Assembly (NCBI GenBank): GCA_037442005.1 | Contig: JBBIRA010000012.1 | Span: 1 to 40,905, forward strand | Source of the DNA: Leptospirillum sp037442005 | GTDB taxonomy: Bacteria; Nitrospirota; Leptospirillia; Leptospirillales; Leptospirillaceae | DNA length: 40,905 bases | Direction: 5' to 3' | Shown: in pieces, positions 16,738-25,525 of the stretch | Position numbering within the stretch: position 1 is the stretch's first letter | How the letters are laid out: every line of letters begins with the position of its first letter | The notes under the pieces: model-generated | Seen by the model: the letters and a program-made list of their open reading frames with translations, nothing else | Database searches by the model: none | What the model was told of the DNA's origin: nothing | Position numbers and translations under genes: made by a program

Positions 16738-17397
16738 CTAGTGGATCAGATGACCGATACGGTTCCATCGGGCATTTCGACTGACATCATTCCATGACCA
16801 GTAGATCATGAATGCCCTGCCAAGAATCTTGTCTCTTTTCACAAACCCCCAGTAACGGGAATCATAACTGTCATCCCGATTGTCACCCATGACAAAGTAT
16901 TGTCCCTTGGGGACAACGGTATTGCCCATCACATCCCGTCTGGGAGTATCTTTCTCCTCCGGATGAAGATACTGTGTGTATGATTCTGTCAAGGGTTTTC
17001 CATTCACGTAAACGACTTTGTTCTTCACCTGAACATGATCCCCCGGAAGACCGATCACCCGTTTAATAAAATCCTTGGACTCATCAAACGGGTAGCGAAA
17101 AACGACAATATCCCCCCGATGGGGGCCGGAAAAATGACTAAGATACAACCCGTTGACCGGATTATGAATCCCATAAGCCATTTTCAGGACAAGGATCTGA
17201 TCCCCCACCAGCAACGTGGGAATCATGGACCCGGAAGGGATTCTGAACGCCTGAATGATGAACGCTTTCAGGATAAAAGCCACAAGAACAGCCGTAACGA
17301 GCGCTTCAACAAGTTCACGTACTGCTTTTTTCATTGGAGGAACGGGCTTTTCCTGAGTTAACTGAGACTCTTTTGGAGGAACACTATCTTCAGCCAT
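16738..17397 (-). CDS. lepB: Signal peptidase I
   Basis: It removes signal peptides from exported proteins at the periplasmic face of the inner membrane. The roughly 219 residues contain one N-terminal membrane segment (about 30-50), then box B with the catalytic Ser57 (SGSMIPT), box D with the general-base Lys112 (KDFIKRVIGLPGD) and box E (GDNRDDSYDSR). Starts at ATG 17397 and GTG 17403 are both possible; GGAAGGG precedes both, and I list the ATG. It overlaps the lepA stop, the same lepA-lepB order as in enterobacteria. Confidence 0.95.
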   Translation of the reverse strand: MAEDSVPPKESQLTQEKPVPPMKKAVRELVEALVTAVLVAFILKAFIIQAFRIPSGSMIPTLLVGDQILVLKMAYGIHNPVNGLYLSHFSGPHRGDIVVFRYPFDESKDFIKRVIGLPGDHVQVKNKVVYVNGKPLTESYTQYLHPEEKDTPRRDVMGNTVVPKGQYFVMGDNRDDSYDSRYWGFVKRDKILGRAFMIYWSWNDVSRNARWNRIGHLIH

Positions 17398-19219
17398 CGT
17401 CACGAGACCCTTCCGAAACCCTTAAAACTGCCATAAAGGCCTCTTGTGGCATTTCCACCCGACCGATTTGCTTCATTCTCTTCTTACCTTCCTTCTGTTT
17501 TTCAAGAAGCTTTCTTTTCCGGGAGATATCGCCTCCATAGCATTTGGCCAGAACGTTTTTTCTCATGGCACCAATCGTCTGCCTTGCAATAATACGGGAG
17601 CCGATTGCCGCCTGGATGGCCACCTCGAACATCTGTCGGGGAATGACCTCTTTCAGCTTCTCGACCAGTGCTTTTCCCCTTGGATAGGCCTTGTCCTGAT
17701 GAACAATGAAGGACAACGCATCAACCTGTTCCCCATTAATCAGCACATCAACCTTCACCAGTGTCGATGGACGGTATCCGAGCCATTCATAATCAAAAGA
17801 GGCATATCCTTTTGTAATTGACTTGAGGCGGTCATAAAAATCCAGAACGATTTCATTCAGAGGCATTTCGTAGGAAAGAGAAATTCTTTTCGCATCAAGG
17901 TACCGCAACTCTTTCTGAATGGCCCGGCGATCCTGGCACAAGGCCATGACCGGTCCCAGATAGTCGGAGGGAAGTAACAGCGTGCCAGTGATAAACGGCT
18001 CGAAAATTTCGTCAATCTGACCGGCCGGAGGCAGATCTGACGGATTGACAACAGAGATCTCGGTATCCGTCTTTCCCGCAACTTTCAAGCGGTACACCAC
18101 TGTGGGGGCGGTACTGATCAGGGTCAGATTGAATTCCCTCTCAAGACGCTCCTGAATGATCTCCATATGCAAAAGCCCGAGAAAACCACAACGGAACCCG
18201 AACCCCAAAGCGAGAGAGGTTTCCAGTTCGTAAGTAAAGGAAGCATCGTTCAGTCGGAGTTTCTCCAATGCCTCCTTCAACTCGTTGTACTGCTCCGTTT
18301 CCGTCGGAAAAAGACCACAGAAAACCAGCGGCTTCGCCTCATGGAACCCGGGGAAAGGCTCAGGAGAGGGATCTGACTCGAGAACCAACGTGTCTCCGAT
18401 CCGCGTCTCCTGGACAGATTTAATACCGGACACAATAAAACCGACCTCTCCCGGTCCAAGACTCGAGAGAGAAATCCGTTTGGGCGTATTGGCACCAATG
18501 GAGAGAACTTCATGGGTTTTCCCTGTTGAGAAGAGCTTGAACCGGTCACCCACGGAAATCTTCCCGTTAAAGACCCTGACAAGGATGACTGCCCCCTGGA
18601 AAGGATCAAACCAGGCATCAAACAACAGGGCTTTCAGCAGTTTACCGGGACTGGTCACCGGGGGAGGAATATCACTGACTATCGCCTCAAGGACATCCGG
18701 CACACCGATTCCTTCTTTCGCCGAGATCAGGATGGCTTCATCCCCATCCACTCCGACAGCATCCGAAATCTGCTCTTTGGTTTTCTCAACTTCCGCACCG
18801 GGGAGATCGATCTTGTTAATGACCGGAATAATATGGACATTGTTTTCTATGGCCAGATAGGCATTGGCTATTGTCTGGGCTTCCACTCCCTGGGAAGCAT
18901 CCACGACCAGAAGGGCTCCCTCACAAGCAGCCAGACTCCGGGAGACTTCATAGGTAAAATCCACATGTCCGGGGGTATCAATGAGATTCAGGAGATATTC
19001 CTGCCCATCCTTCGCCCGATAGACAAGTCTTACGGTATGAGCCTTGATCGTGATTCCCCGCTCACGCTCAAGATCCATCGCATCCAGCAGCTGTTCACGG
19101 GCTTCCCGTTGAGAGACCGCTCCCGTCATTTCAAGAAGACGATCGGCCAGAGTGGATTTACCATGATCAATATGGGCAATAATTGAAAAATTTCGGATTC
19201 GTTCTATTGGAAAATTCAA
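17390..19219 (-). CDS. lepA: Elongation factor 4 (LepA)
   Basis: A translational GTPase that back-translocates or remodels ribosomes and assists 30S maturation. The 609 residues carry the full set: G1 AHIDHGKST (15-23), G3 DTPGHVDF, G4 NKIDLPGA, the EF-G-like domains and the C-terminal LepA-specific domain with the RKRKLLEKQKEGKKRMK segment. Start is TTG at 19219 with GGAGG six bases upstream; no ATG lies closer. A good promoter precedes it, so lepA probably opens the long operon that runs to plsY. Confidence 0.97.
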   Translation of the reverse strand: MNFPIERIRNFSIIAHIDHGKSTLADRLLEMTGAVSQREAREQLLDAMDLERERGITIKAHTVRLVYRAKDGQEYLLNLIDTPGHVDFTYEVSRSLAACEGALLVVDASQGVEAQTIANAYLAIENNVHIIPVINKIDLPGAEVEKTKEQISDAVGVDGDEAILISAKEGIGVPDVLEAIVSDIPPPVTSPGKLLKALLFDAWFDPFQGAVILVRVFNGKISVGDRFKLFSTGKTHEVLSIGANTPKRISLSSLGPGEVGFIVSGIKSVQETRIGDTLVLESDPSPEPFPGFHEAKPLVFCGLFPTETEQYNELKEALEKLRLNDASFTYELETSLALGFGFRCGFLGLLHMEIIQERLEREFNLTLISTAPTVVYRLKVAGKTDTEISVVNPSDLPPAGQIDEIFEPFITGTLLLPSDYLGPVMALCQDRRAIQKELRYLDAKRISLSYEMPLNEIVLDFYDRLKSITKGYASFDYEWLGYRPSTLVKVDVLINGEQVDALSFIVHQDKAYPRGKALVEKLKEVIPRQMFEVAIQAAIGSRIIARQTIGAMRKNVLAKCYGGDISRKRKLLEKQKEGKKRMKQIGRVEMPQEAFMAVLRVSEGSRDDG

Positions 19220-19248
19220 GATATTCCTCCCTGGGCAATTATCCGGCC

Positions 19249-19277
19249 ATCATATCAGAGGGCCCCCGATGGTTCAA
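19249..19277 (-). promoter_or_regulatory. Sigma-70 promoter of the lepA-lepB-KDO-phospholipid run
   Basis: On the minus strand TTGAAC (19277-19272) and TATGAT (19254-19249) are spaced by exactly 17 bases. The -10 matches five of six consensus bases and the -35 four of six. Transcription would start near 19242, about 20 bases before the TTG start codon with its GGAGG site. Confidence 0.6.
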
Positions 19278-19299
19278 TAAACTTCTTTGAAAAAAGCTT

Positions 19300-21303
19300 T
19301 TACCATCGACTCGAGGCTGACTCCGGGCCATCCCACGGATGCGGACGAAGATGGGCAATACGGTCGAGTTCAGACAAGGTCAAAACCCATTCCGCATGGC
19401 TCCAGACAAGAGGTGAAACGGACAGGCGGTCCCCCGTGGAAGGATGGACCTGTTCCGGGAGCATTCCGCTGATTCCGCCACGCTCGAAAACCCAGGAGAG
19501 AAGATTCATGACTTGGGGGGAATCCATTGGTGTTGGTGTTGTCCGGATAAACCACCGGGCCATCCAGAGTGTTGAAATCACCCAGGGATTGGACGGATCA
19601 CGCTCACTCTCCCTGTAGTAGGAGTCATTCCTGTAGCGGGCAACACCACCGACAGAGCCTTGTGTCCAGAGTGACTGGTATAACCAGTCCATCGTCCGGA
19701 TCAGCCGGATATCCTGAAGTGGCAACACTTCATATTCAAACAATGCATACATGCTTGCATCCGGTGTCGGATCCGGAATAAGGGTTCCATCACGCGAGAG
19801 GATCAGACCCCGATAAAAATAACCGGTCTCCCGGTTAAACAGATTCTTGAGGATCGCCTCCTTAACCTCAAGTGCCGACTGATCAAAATACCGTGCCTCA
19901 GAGGGTTCCCCAAACCCCTTTGCAAACTGGGCTGCAGCCACGAGTCCACCATAGACAGTTGCTGCGGTATGAGTTGAAATCCCCCCTCTTTCCTCCCACA
20001 AATCATAGGACGGCAAGGGTAACCCGGTTTGAGGGTCCCTGAATTTGGCCATAAATCGACCGGCAGGAAGCACAAACTTCTGGACGATCGGACGAATGGA
20101 GTCGATGTCACGGTAAGACTTGAAGTGTTCCCAGAGCGCCCAGACACAAAGCGCCGTTTCATCTTCCTGAATAGGATAGGCAGGTGTCCCGTCGACTCCC
20201 GAAGGATGCCAGGATGAACCGATCGACAGATTCGGATGGTATTTATGAGCCAAAAACCCCTCTTCCGAAATAAGTCTGGGGAGCAGTTCATAAAATCGCC
20301 GGGAAAGATCTCCGAAACCGGCACGGTCAAGGGCATGGGCAATGAGAGCCCCATCTCTCGGCCACAGATAGGAATAGGTATCCCTTGAATAGTTCAGGGA
20401 AACAGAGTCAATGGCTGCCACAATGGAACCCGTTTCCCCCATATGGGTCCGGATCAGGAAAAGGCTTGTCTCGTAAAGGCGAAGCCACTCGGGAGGGATC
20501 GCTTCCGAGGTCAGGGGGTGAGACCCTGACCACAGCTTCCAGAATCCCGCAGTCTGAGCGAGAGAACGTTCCGGAGTCCTGCGCTTCACTCTTGCATATG
20601 TCGCAAAAACATCACTCTGACTTTCCCCGCACACAGTCGCAACCGTCACGGGAGAGCCCAGACGTTCAGGACTGATCAGAACCGAAAAAACAGAATCGAC
20701 CGTTCCTTGCGCAATCGGATTTCCTCCAAGTCTCCCGTCTTCAGCATCCCTCCATGTTCCTTCCCTGATTCCATGACGGGACCCGCAGGCAAATTCATGT
20801 AATGCAGGATCGACTGTTCTGCCCGGACCTTCAAAAAGCCCACCCACCAGAAAGTAGCGCTTATCCTTGTAGTGCAGGAGAGCATTCTGGGACGGAACAA
20901 ACATGGCCGTATCACCGATATCCTGATGGCTGATCGAAAAATTCTGATGGAAAAACAGGCTGACGGATTCCGAAGGATCCGGGGAGCGAGTCACCTCCAC
21001 CCTTCTGAAATAGACATCCATATCAAGGTCAACCCAGTCCGTAAGAACAGCCTCCATTCCCCCAAGTTCCGGGATATTCAGCAGTACCTCTGACACCATC
21101 GCCGAAGACCGGTAACGGCGTCTGGTCACATGGGAAGGATTGATCCAGATAAATTTTTTGGCAAAAAACACGCCCATCCGACAGGCATTTCCACCTGCAT
21201 GATTTTCAAGCCCGACAAAAGGCCAGGTCAGTTCTGAAATCAGGTGGGCCTCATCAAAGGAAACAAACAGACGGCCGTTCGAAACAGGCAAAAACCGCGA
21301 CAT
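19300..21303 (-). CDS. GH15 family glycoside hydrolase (glucoamylase/trehalase-like), copy 1
   Basis: A 667-residue cytoplasmic-looking protein without a signal peptide. The N-terminal beta domain (about 1-250) is followed by an (alpha/alpha)6 barrel with GH15 motifs: YLWPRDGA (312-319), SYDLWEERGG with the expected acid Glu437/Glu438, DPTPDASMYA (511-520), NPWVISTLWMA (572-582) and PEQ...SPLVWSHAEW with the base Glu617. The family hydrolyses alpha-glucosides such as glycogen, maltodextrin or trehalose; the substrate is not evident. Start at 21303 is chosen because GGAG precedes it and the N-terminus then aligns with the paralogue at 22836; a frame back to 21420 lacks support. Its 3' end lies 80 bases before lepA. 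Confidence 0.9.
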   Translation of the reverse strand: MSRFLPVSNGRLFVSFDEAHLISELTWPFVGLENHAGGNACRMGVFFAKKFIWINPSHVTRRRYRSSAMVSEVLLNIPELGGMEAVLTDWVDLDMDVYFRRVEVTRSPDPSESVSLFFHQNFSISHQDIGDTAMFVPSQNALLHYKDKRYFLVGGLFEGPGRTVDPALHEFACGSRHGIREGTWRDAEDGRLGGNPIAQGTVDSVFSVLISPERLGSPVTVATVCGESQSDVFATYARVKRRTPERSLAQTAGFWKLWSGSHPLTSEAIPPEWLRLYETSLFLIRTHMGETGSIVAAIDSVSLNYSRDTYSYLWPRDGALIAHALDRAGFGDLSRRFYELLPRLISEEGFLAHKYHPNLSIGSSWHPSGVDGTPAYPIQEDETALCVWALWEHFKSYRDIDSIRPIVQKFVLPAGRFMAKFRDPQTGLPLPSYDLWEERGGISTHTAATVYGGLVAAAQFAKGFGEPSEARYFDQSALEVKEAILKNLFNRETGYFYRGLILSRDGTLIPDPTPDASMYALFEYEVLPLQDIRLIRTMDWLYQSLWTQGSVGGVARYRNDSYYRESERDPSNPWVISTLWMARWFIRTTPTPMDSPQVMNLLSWVFERGGISGMLPEQVHPSTGDRLSVSPLVWSHAEWVLTLSELDRIAHLRPHPWDGPESASSRW

Positions 21304-21528
21304 GACGACTCCGGAAGCTGAAAAATGATTGAATGACAACCCGACTTTCCTGCGACAAGACTCCTTGATGCCCGTCCAGAGGACAATGTAGTATACACTT
21401 TTACGAACGATCAGAATCACCCCTGAGCTGAACGCGTTTCATGCGGGCGGCATGCACTCTTTATGATGATGGAGCGGCACTTAAATGGTATTTTTTCTGT
21501 CGGAACACCCCATCCGGTGGACATTGTC
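21304..21528. promoter_or_regulatory. Divergent promoter region between GH15 copy 1 and hisS
   Basis: This 225-base gap must hold both promoters. On the minus strand TATACT (21395-21390) is a good -10 but has only a weak -35 about 16-17 bases upstream. On the plus strand TATGAT (21462-21467) is a good -10, about 60 bases before the hisS start, with a weak TTCATG -35 at 18-base spacing. I saw no T-box-like or attenuator structure for hisS. Confidence 0.35.
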
Positions 21529-22800
21529 ATGATCAACGCCCCGCGTGGAATCAAGGACAGGGTCCCCCCGGAAGAAGATCAGTTCAACGCCCTTCTGACC
21601 CTGACAGAAGAGCATCTCCGCAAGGCCGGATTCAAAAAAGTCGGACTGCCGATTTTTGAATCTGTTGCCCTTTTCACCCGTTCGATTGGCGTTGAAACGG
21701 ATATCGTTGAAAAAGAAATGTACCTCTTCGAGGATAAAGGAGGGGAGCGTTTCGCCCTTCGCCCCGAAGGAACCGCATCCCTGCTCCGGGCGGCAATTGA
21801 GCACCACCTGATCGAACCGGCCCGGGTGACCCGGCTTTCCTATAGTGGCCCCATGTTCCGCCATGAACGGCCTCAAGCCGGAAGACTCAGGCAGTTTCAT
21901 CAGGCGGGAGCTGAGATTCTGGGAGCCATCACACCGGAAGATGATGTGGATCTTCTGGCCATTATCGATGGCATTTCCCGGTCACTCCGACTCCCCGGTA
22001 CGACCCTCTTCATCAATAATATGGGGTGCAGCCGGTGTCGACCGGTCTTCCGGGAAGCGCTTGTTTCTTATCTTTCCCTCCATCAGGATAATTTGTGTCA
22101 AACCTGCCGGAAAAGAACCGGCACTAATCCGCTCAGAGTCTTGGACTGCAAAGTTCCCGATTGCCAGCCCATCATTGAAAAAGCCCCTTCTATTCTTGAT
22201 TTTCTCTGTGAAGATTCCAGGAAGCACCATGAAGCTGTTTGTGCAGGCCTTAACAGTCTCAACATCAACTACACCATCAATCCTAGACTGGTCAGAGGTC
22301 TTGATTACTACACGGAAACCACCTTTGAATTTGTCTCGAATGCCCTGGGCTCCCAGTCCACCTGGGCAGCCGGTGGGCGATACGACGGTCTTTTGGCCCA
22401 ACTTGGTGGTCCGGACTCGCCCGGGGCGGGATTTGCCATCGGTCTTGAAAGACTGGCTCTTCTTGCCGCCCAGTCAGGAACCATGCCGTCTTCATCCCTC
22501 TTCACGCAGGACGCCTCTGTCCTCCCTCTGGGACCGACCGCCATCCCCTTTGCACAAAACATCGTAAGAGAACTTAGAACTGAAGGAATTGCTGCAACCG
22601 GCATTTTTGGAACGACGAAGATCAAGCAGGGTTTCAAACAGGCCGAACGGGATGGATCCCGATTTATCCTGATCATCGGGGAGGATGAAATTGCACGGGG
22701 TGAAATCGTTGTCAAAGATCTGTCCTCTGGTGAACAGGTCATGATTCCGCTCTTTCCCCCAGACCATTTAAGCCGTCATATCAGATCCGCGAAGCTCTAA
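21529..22800 (+). CDS. hisS: Histidyl-tRNA synthetase
   Basis: A class II aminoacyl-tRNA synthetase charging tRNA-His. The 423 residues from the chosen start match the usual length. N-terminal motif APRGIKD, the class II motif 2 segment (SGPMFRHERPQAGRLRQFHQ), the histidine-specific RGLDYYTETTFE motif and class II motif 3 (GFAIGLERL) are all seen, followed by an anticodon-binding domain. The frame is open from 21463, but family members begin with MIxAPRG, which fits ATG 21529; GGTGG lies about ten bases before it. It is a housekeeping gene enclosed by two GH15 paralogues. Confidence 0.96.
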   Translation: MINAPRGIKDRVPPEEDQFNALLTLTEEHLRKAGFKKVGLPIFESVALFTRSIGVETDIVEKEMYLFEDKGGERFALRPEGTASLLRAAIEHHLIEPARVTRLSYSGPMFRHERPQAGRLRQFHQAGAEILGAITPEDDVDLLAIIDGISRSLRLPGTTLFINNMGCSRCRPVFREALVSYLSLHQDNLCQTCRKRTGTNPLRVLDCKVPDCQPIIEKAPSILDFLCEDSRKHHEAVCAGLNSLNINYTINPRLVRGLDYYTETTFEFVSNALGSQSTWAAGGRYDGLLAQLGGPDSPGAGFAIGLERLALLAAQSGTMPSSSLFTQDASVLPLGPTAIPFAQNIVRELRTEGIAATGIFGTTKIKQGFKQAERDGSRFILIIGEDEIARGEIVVKDLSSGEQVMIPLFPPDHLSRHIRSAKL

Positions 22801-22835
22801 CCCTAAGGAATCAGACATACCACAGGAGGCTCCCG

Positions 22836-24872
22836 ATGGCCCGCGATCTCCCTTTGTCGAACGGCTCTTTATTTCTCTCCTTCGACCACGATTACCAGAT
22901 GCGGGAAATTACATTCCCGCTGGTAGGGCTTGAGAACCAGACAGGGGGGCATCCGCTTCGGTTTGGCCTCTATGCGGAAGGGAGCATCGACTGGATCAAC
23001 CGGTCTTCCTGGAACCTTCAACTTCAATACGAAAAAAGTTCCCTTGTCACCAACGTAGAAGGTCAGAGTCCCTCCCGGAATCTTTCCTTCGTCTCCGCTG
23101 ATTGCATCGACTTCTATGAAAACATCTGGATCCGGAAATTTCTGATCACCAGTACCGGGACAGATCCCCGTGAAATCAGGCTCTTTTTCTGCCCTGACTT
23201 TCACATTGCCGGGAACGAGGTGGGGGATACCGCCTTTTTCGACCCATCCCTGAAAACCCTGACTCACTACAAACGCGATCGTTATTTCAGCTTCTGCCTG
23301 TCTCATCCTGACAACGGATTCGGAATCAGGTCCTATGCCACCGGCCGAAAGGAAATGGGAGAGAGCGAAGGGACATGGAAAGATGCTGAAGACGGTCTTT
23401 TATCCCAGAACCCGATCGCCCAAGGGTCGGTTGATTCGGCATTTTCGACAACAATTGATCTTTTGCCGAATCAGGGTAAAGTTGTTTATTTCTGGATGGT
23501 CGCAGCAAAAAGCCTCTCCGAAACACGATCATTACATCAGCTTGTGATCGACCGCCATCCTGATCAACTCATTGAACGAACAAGACATTACTGGCATTTC
23601 TGGTCGAACCCGGACCGCTGCTCCCAGAAAGGAGACCGGCACGAATCTCTTGAAGTCACGGTTCAGGATCCCTTCTATCAAAAGCTTTGTGACCGACGGG
23701 ATATTAACCTCCTAATTCTCAGGACTCATCTGTCCAAAAATGGAGCAAGCGCCGCGGCCATTGACTCAGACAGCCTCGAACTGGCGATGGACAGTTACGC
23801 GTATCTCTGGCCTCGCGACGGGGCCAATATTGCACTGGCTCTTTCACACTCCGGTCATCACGGACTGGGAAGACGGTTCTTCGAATTTGCGGGAGAAATC
23901 ATCCAACCGGAAGGCTTCTTTCTCCACAAATACAATATGGATGGAACACCATCCTCCTCCTGGCTTCCCTGGATTCGGGAAGGGGAGCCCCAGCTTCCGA
24001 TTCAGGAAGATGAAACGGGCTACGTCCTCTGGGCATTGAGAACCCAGTTTTCAATCGACAGGGACTTTGACCTCATCACTCCCCTTTACAAGAAACTGAT
24101 CAAACCAGCCGGTCTTTTTCTCCGCGATTACCGGGATCCCGGAACAGGGCTTCCCCTCGCTTCCTATGATTTGTGGGAGGAAAGGCACGGAACATTTCTC
24201 CACACTTCCGTTCTGACCTGGGCGGGGCTTGAGAGTGCCGCCTATTTTGCAAACTCTTTCGGAGAAATTTCCCTTGCCAGATCCTTTCAAAAAGCTGCCG
24301 ATGAAATAAAGCAAGGGGTCGAGTCGTGTCTCTGGAACAAAGACGGGATGTTTTTTTACCGGGGTGCGGATATTATCGACGGAGAGGTCATGAACCTGGA
24401 TCCTACTCCTGATATCAGTTCACTTGCGCTCATTGAGACGGGATTTCTGAACCCGGCTGTTTCCGGAGACAGGGAAAAAATCATTGCCCTTCTTAACAGG
24501 CAGGAAAAGGAGCTCTTCATTCGGCAAGGTGTCGGCGGCTATGCCCGTTATACAAATGACCCCTATTACTTGTCTGAAGAATCCCGAAAGGCCGGGATCC
24601 AAGGGAATCCCTGGTTTATCAGTGCGCTCTGGATGGCACAAGGGTATGCTGTACTCGCCGGAACGGGCGATAAAGATGCTCTGCAAAAAACAAAAGATCT
24701 TCTTCTCTGGACAATGGATCGGTCTCTTCCGTCAGGAGTAATGGCCGAACAGCTTAATCCCCTCTCGGGGGAACCGGTCTCCGTTTCTCCGCTGGCGTGG
24801 AGCCATGCAGCGTTTCTGAATACGCTTTATATTGCCCAGGAAAATAATGTGATTTCCCGCCTCCCCCTCTAG
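22836..24872 (+). CDS. GH15 family glycoside hydrolase (glucoamylase/trehalase-like), copy 2
   Basis: A 678-residue paralogue of the protein at 19300-21303: 22 of the first 40 residues are identical and the motifs align through the whole length. It has YLWPRDGA (323-330), SYDLWEERHG with Glu448/Glu449, DPTPDISS (522-529), NPWFISALWMA (591-601) and AEQ...SPLAWSHA with Glu638. No signal peptide is seen, so it probably acts on an internal alpha-glucan or trehalose-type sugar. It starts 35 bases after hisS behind AGGAGG, so it may share the hisS transcript. It ends five bases from the convergent nth gene without a visible terminator. Confidence 0.9.
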   Translation: MARDLPLSNGSLFLSFDHDYQMREITFPLVGLENQTGGHPLRFGLYAEGSIDWINRSSWNLQLQYEKSSLVTNVEGQSPSRNLSFVSADCIDFYENIWIRKFLITSTGTDPREIRLFFCPDFHIAGNEVGDTAFFDPSLKTLTHYKRDRYFSFCLSHPDNGFGIRSYATGRKEMGESEGTWKDAEDGLLSQNPIAQGSVDSAFSTTIDLLPNQGKVVYFWMVAAKSLSETRSLHQLVIDRHPDQLIERTRHYWHFWSNPDRCSQKGDRHESLEVTVQDPFYQKLCDRRDINLLILRTHLSKNGASAAAIDSDSLELAMDSYAYLWPRDGANIALALSHSGHHGLGRRFFEFAGEIIQPEGFFLHKYNMDGTPSSSWLPWIREGEPQLPIQEDETGYVLWALRTQFSIDRDFDLITPLYKKLIKPAGLFLRDYRDPGTGLPLASYDLWEERHGTFLHTSVLTWAGLESAAYFANSFGEISLARSFQKAADEIKQGVESCLWNKDGMFFYRGADIIDGEVMNLDPTPDISSLALIETGFLNPAVSGDREKIIALLNRQEKELFIRQGVGGYARYTNDPYYLSEESRKAGIQGNPWFISALWMAQGYAVLAGTGDKDALQKTKDLLLWTMDRSLPSGVMAEQLNPLSGEPVSVSPLAWSHAAFLNTLYIAQENNVISRLPL

Positions 24873-24877
24873 CAAGG

Positions 24878-25525
24878 TCAATTTTTCAAAAAACCGGAAC
24901 TTGACGGACATAAGTCCGCCAAAACACAGCGGGAACATGAAGGCTTCCGGGCCAAACAGACATAGCGACCATGAAGGAGGAGGCGGCTCCCGGCCGTAAT
25001 CCACTGCTCCCGGGGAATCATCCCGCAGAGATCGGCCTCAATCTGGTCTGGCTCTGTCGATACCGTCAGCCCCAACCGTTTTGACACTCTCATCACATGC
25101 GTATCAACAGGAATGGCCGGAATATGATACGCAAAAGCCAGAACAACACTCGCCGTTTTTCTGCCCACTCCTGGCAACCGGGTCAAATCTGCCATCCTTT
25201 GTGGAACCTTGCCATGAAATTCTTTCATGAGGATCGTGGAAAGGCTGATCAGATGGAGTGCCTTCCGGTGAAAAAAACCGGTCGGACGAATCAGCTCCTC
25301 CACCTCGTTAACCGGGGCCTTTTCCAATGAAGCCGCATCCGGAAAACGGGCGAACAGACCAGGCGTGATCTGATTGACGGTCTTATCCGTCGACTGGGCT
25401 GATAAGACAGTTGCAACGAGGAGCGTGAAGGGATCCACAAAGGAGAGCTCCATCCTGGGATCGGGAATCGAAATCGCCAGCCTGTCCAGTAGATTCTTCA
25501 CGGGGGAAACAGGCTTCGACTTCAT
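24878..25525 (-). CDS. nth: Endonuclease III
   Basis: A bifunctional DNA glycosylase/AP lyase that removes oxidised pyrimidines. The 215 residues contain the helix-hairpin-helix LPGVGRKTA with catalytic Lys123, catalytic Asp141 in PVDTHVMR, and the 4Fe-4S loop with Cys190, Cys197, Cys200 and Cys206 (C-x6-C-x2-C-x5-C). Its ATG overlaps the lon stop by four bases, so it is the last gene of the ligase-hsp20-lon-nth operon. Confidence 0.96.
   Translation of the reverse strand: MKSKPVSPVKNLLDRLAISIPDPRMELSFVDPFTLLVATVLSAQSTDKTVNQITPGLFARFPDAASLEKAPVNEVEELIRPTGFFHRKALHLISLSTILMKEFHGKVPQRMADLTRLPGVGRKTASVVLAFAYHIPAIPVDTHVMRVSKRLGLTVSTEPDQIEADLCGMIPREQWITAGSRLLLHGRYVCLARKPSCSRCVLADLCPSSSGFLKN

Noticed and set aside
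21304..21528. T-box or histidine-rich leader peptide before hisS
   Set aside because: There is no run of His codons, no T-box sequence and no antiterminator/terminator pair.
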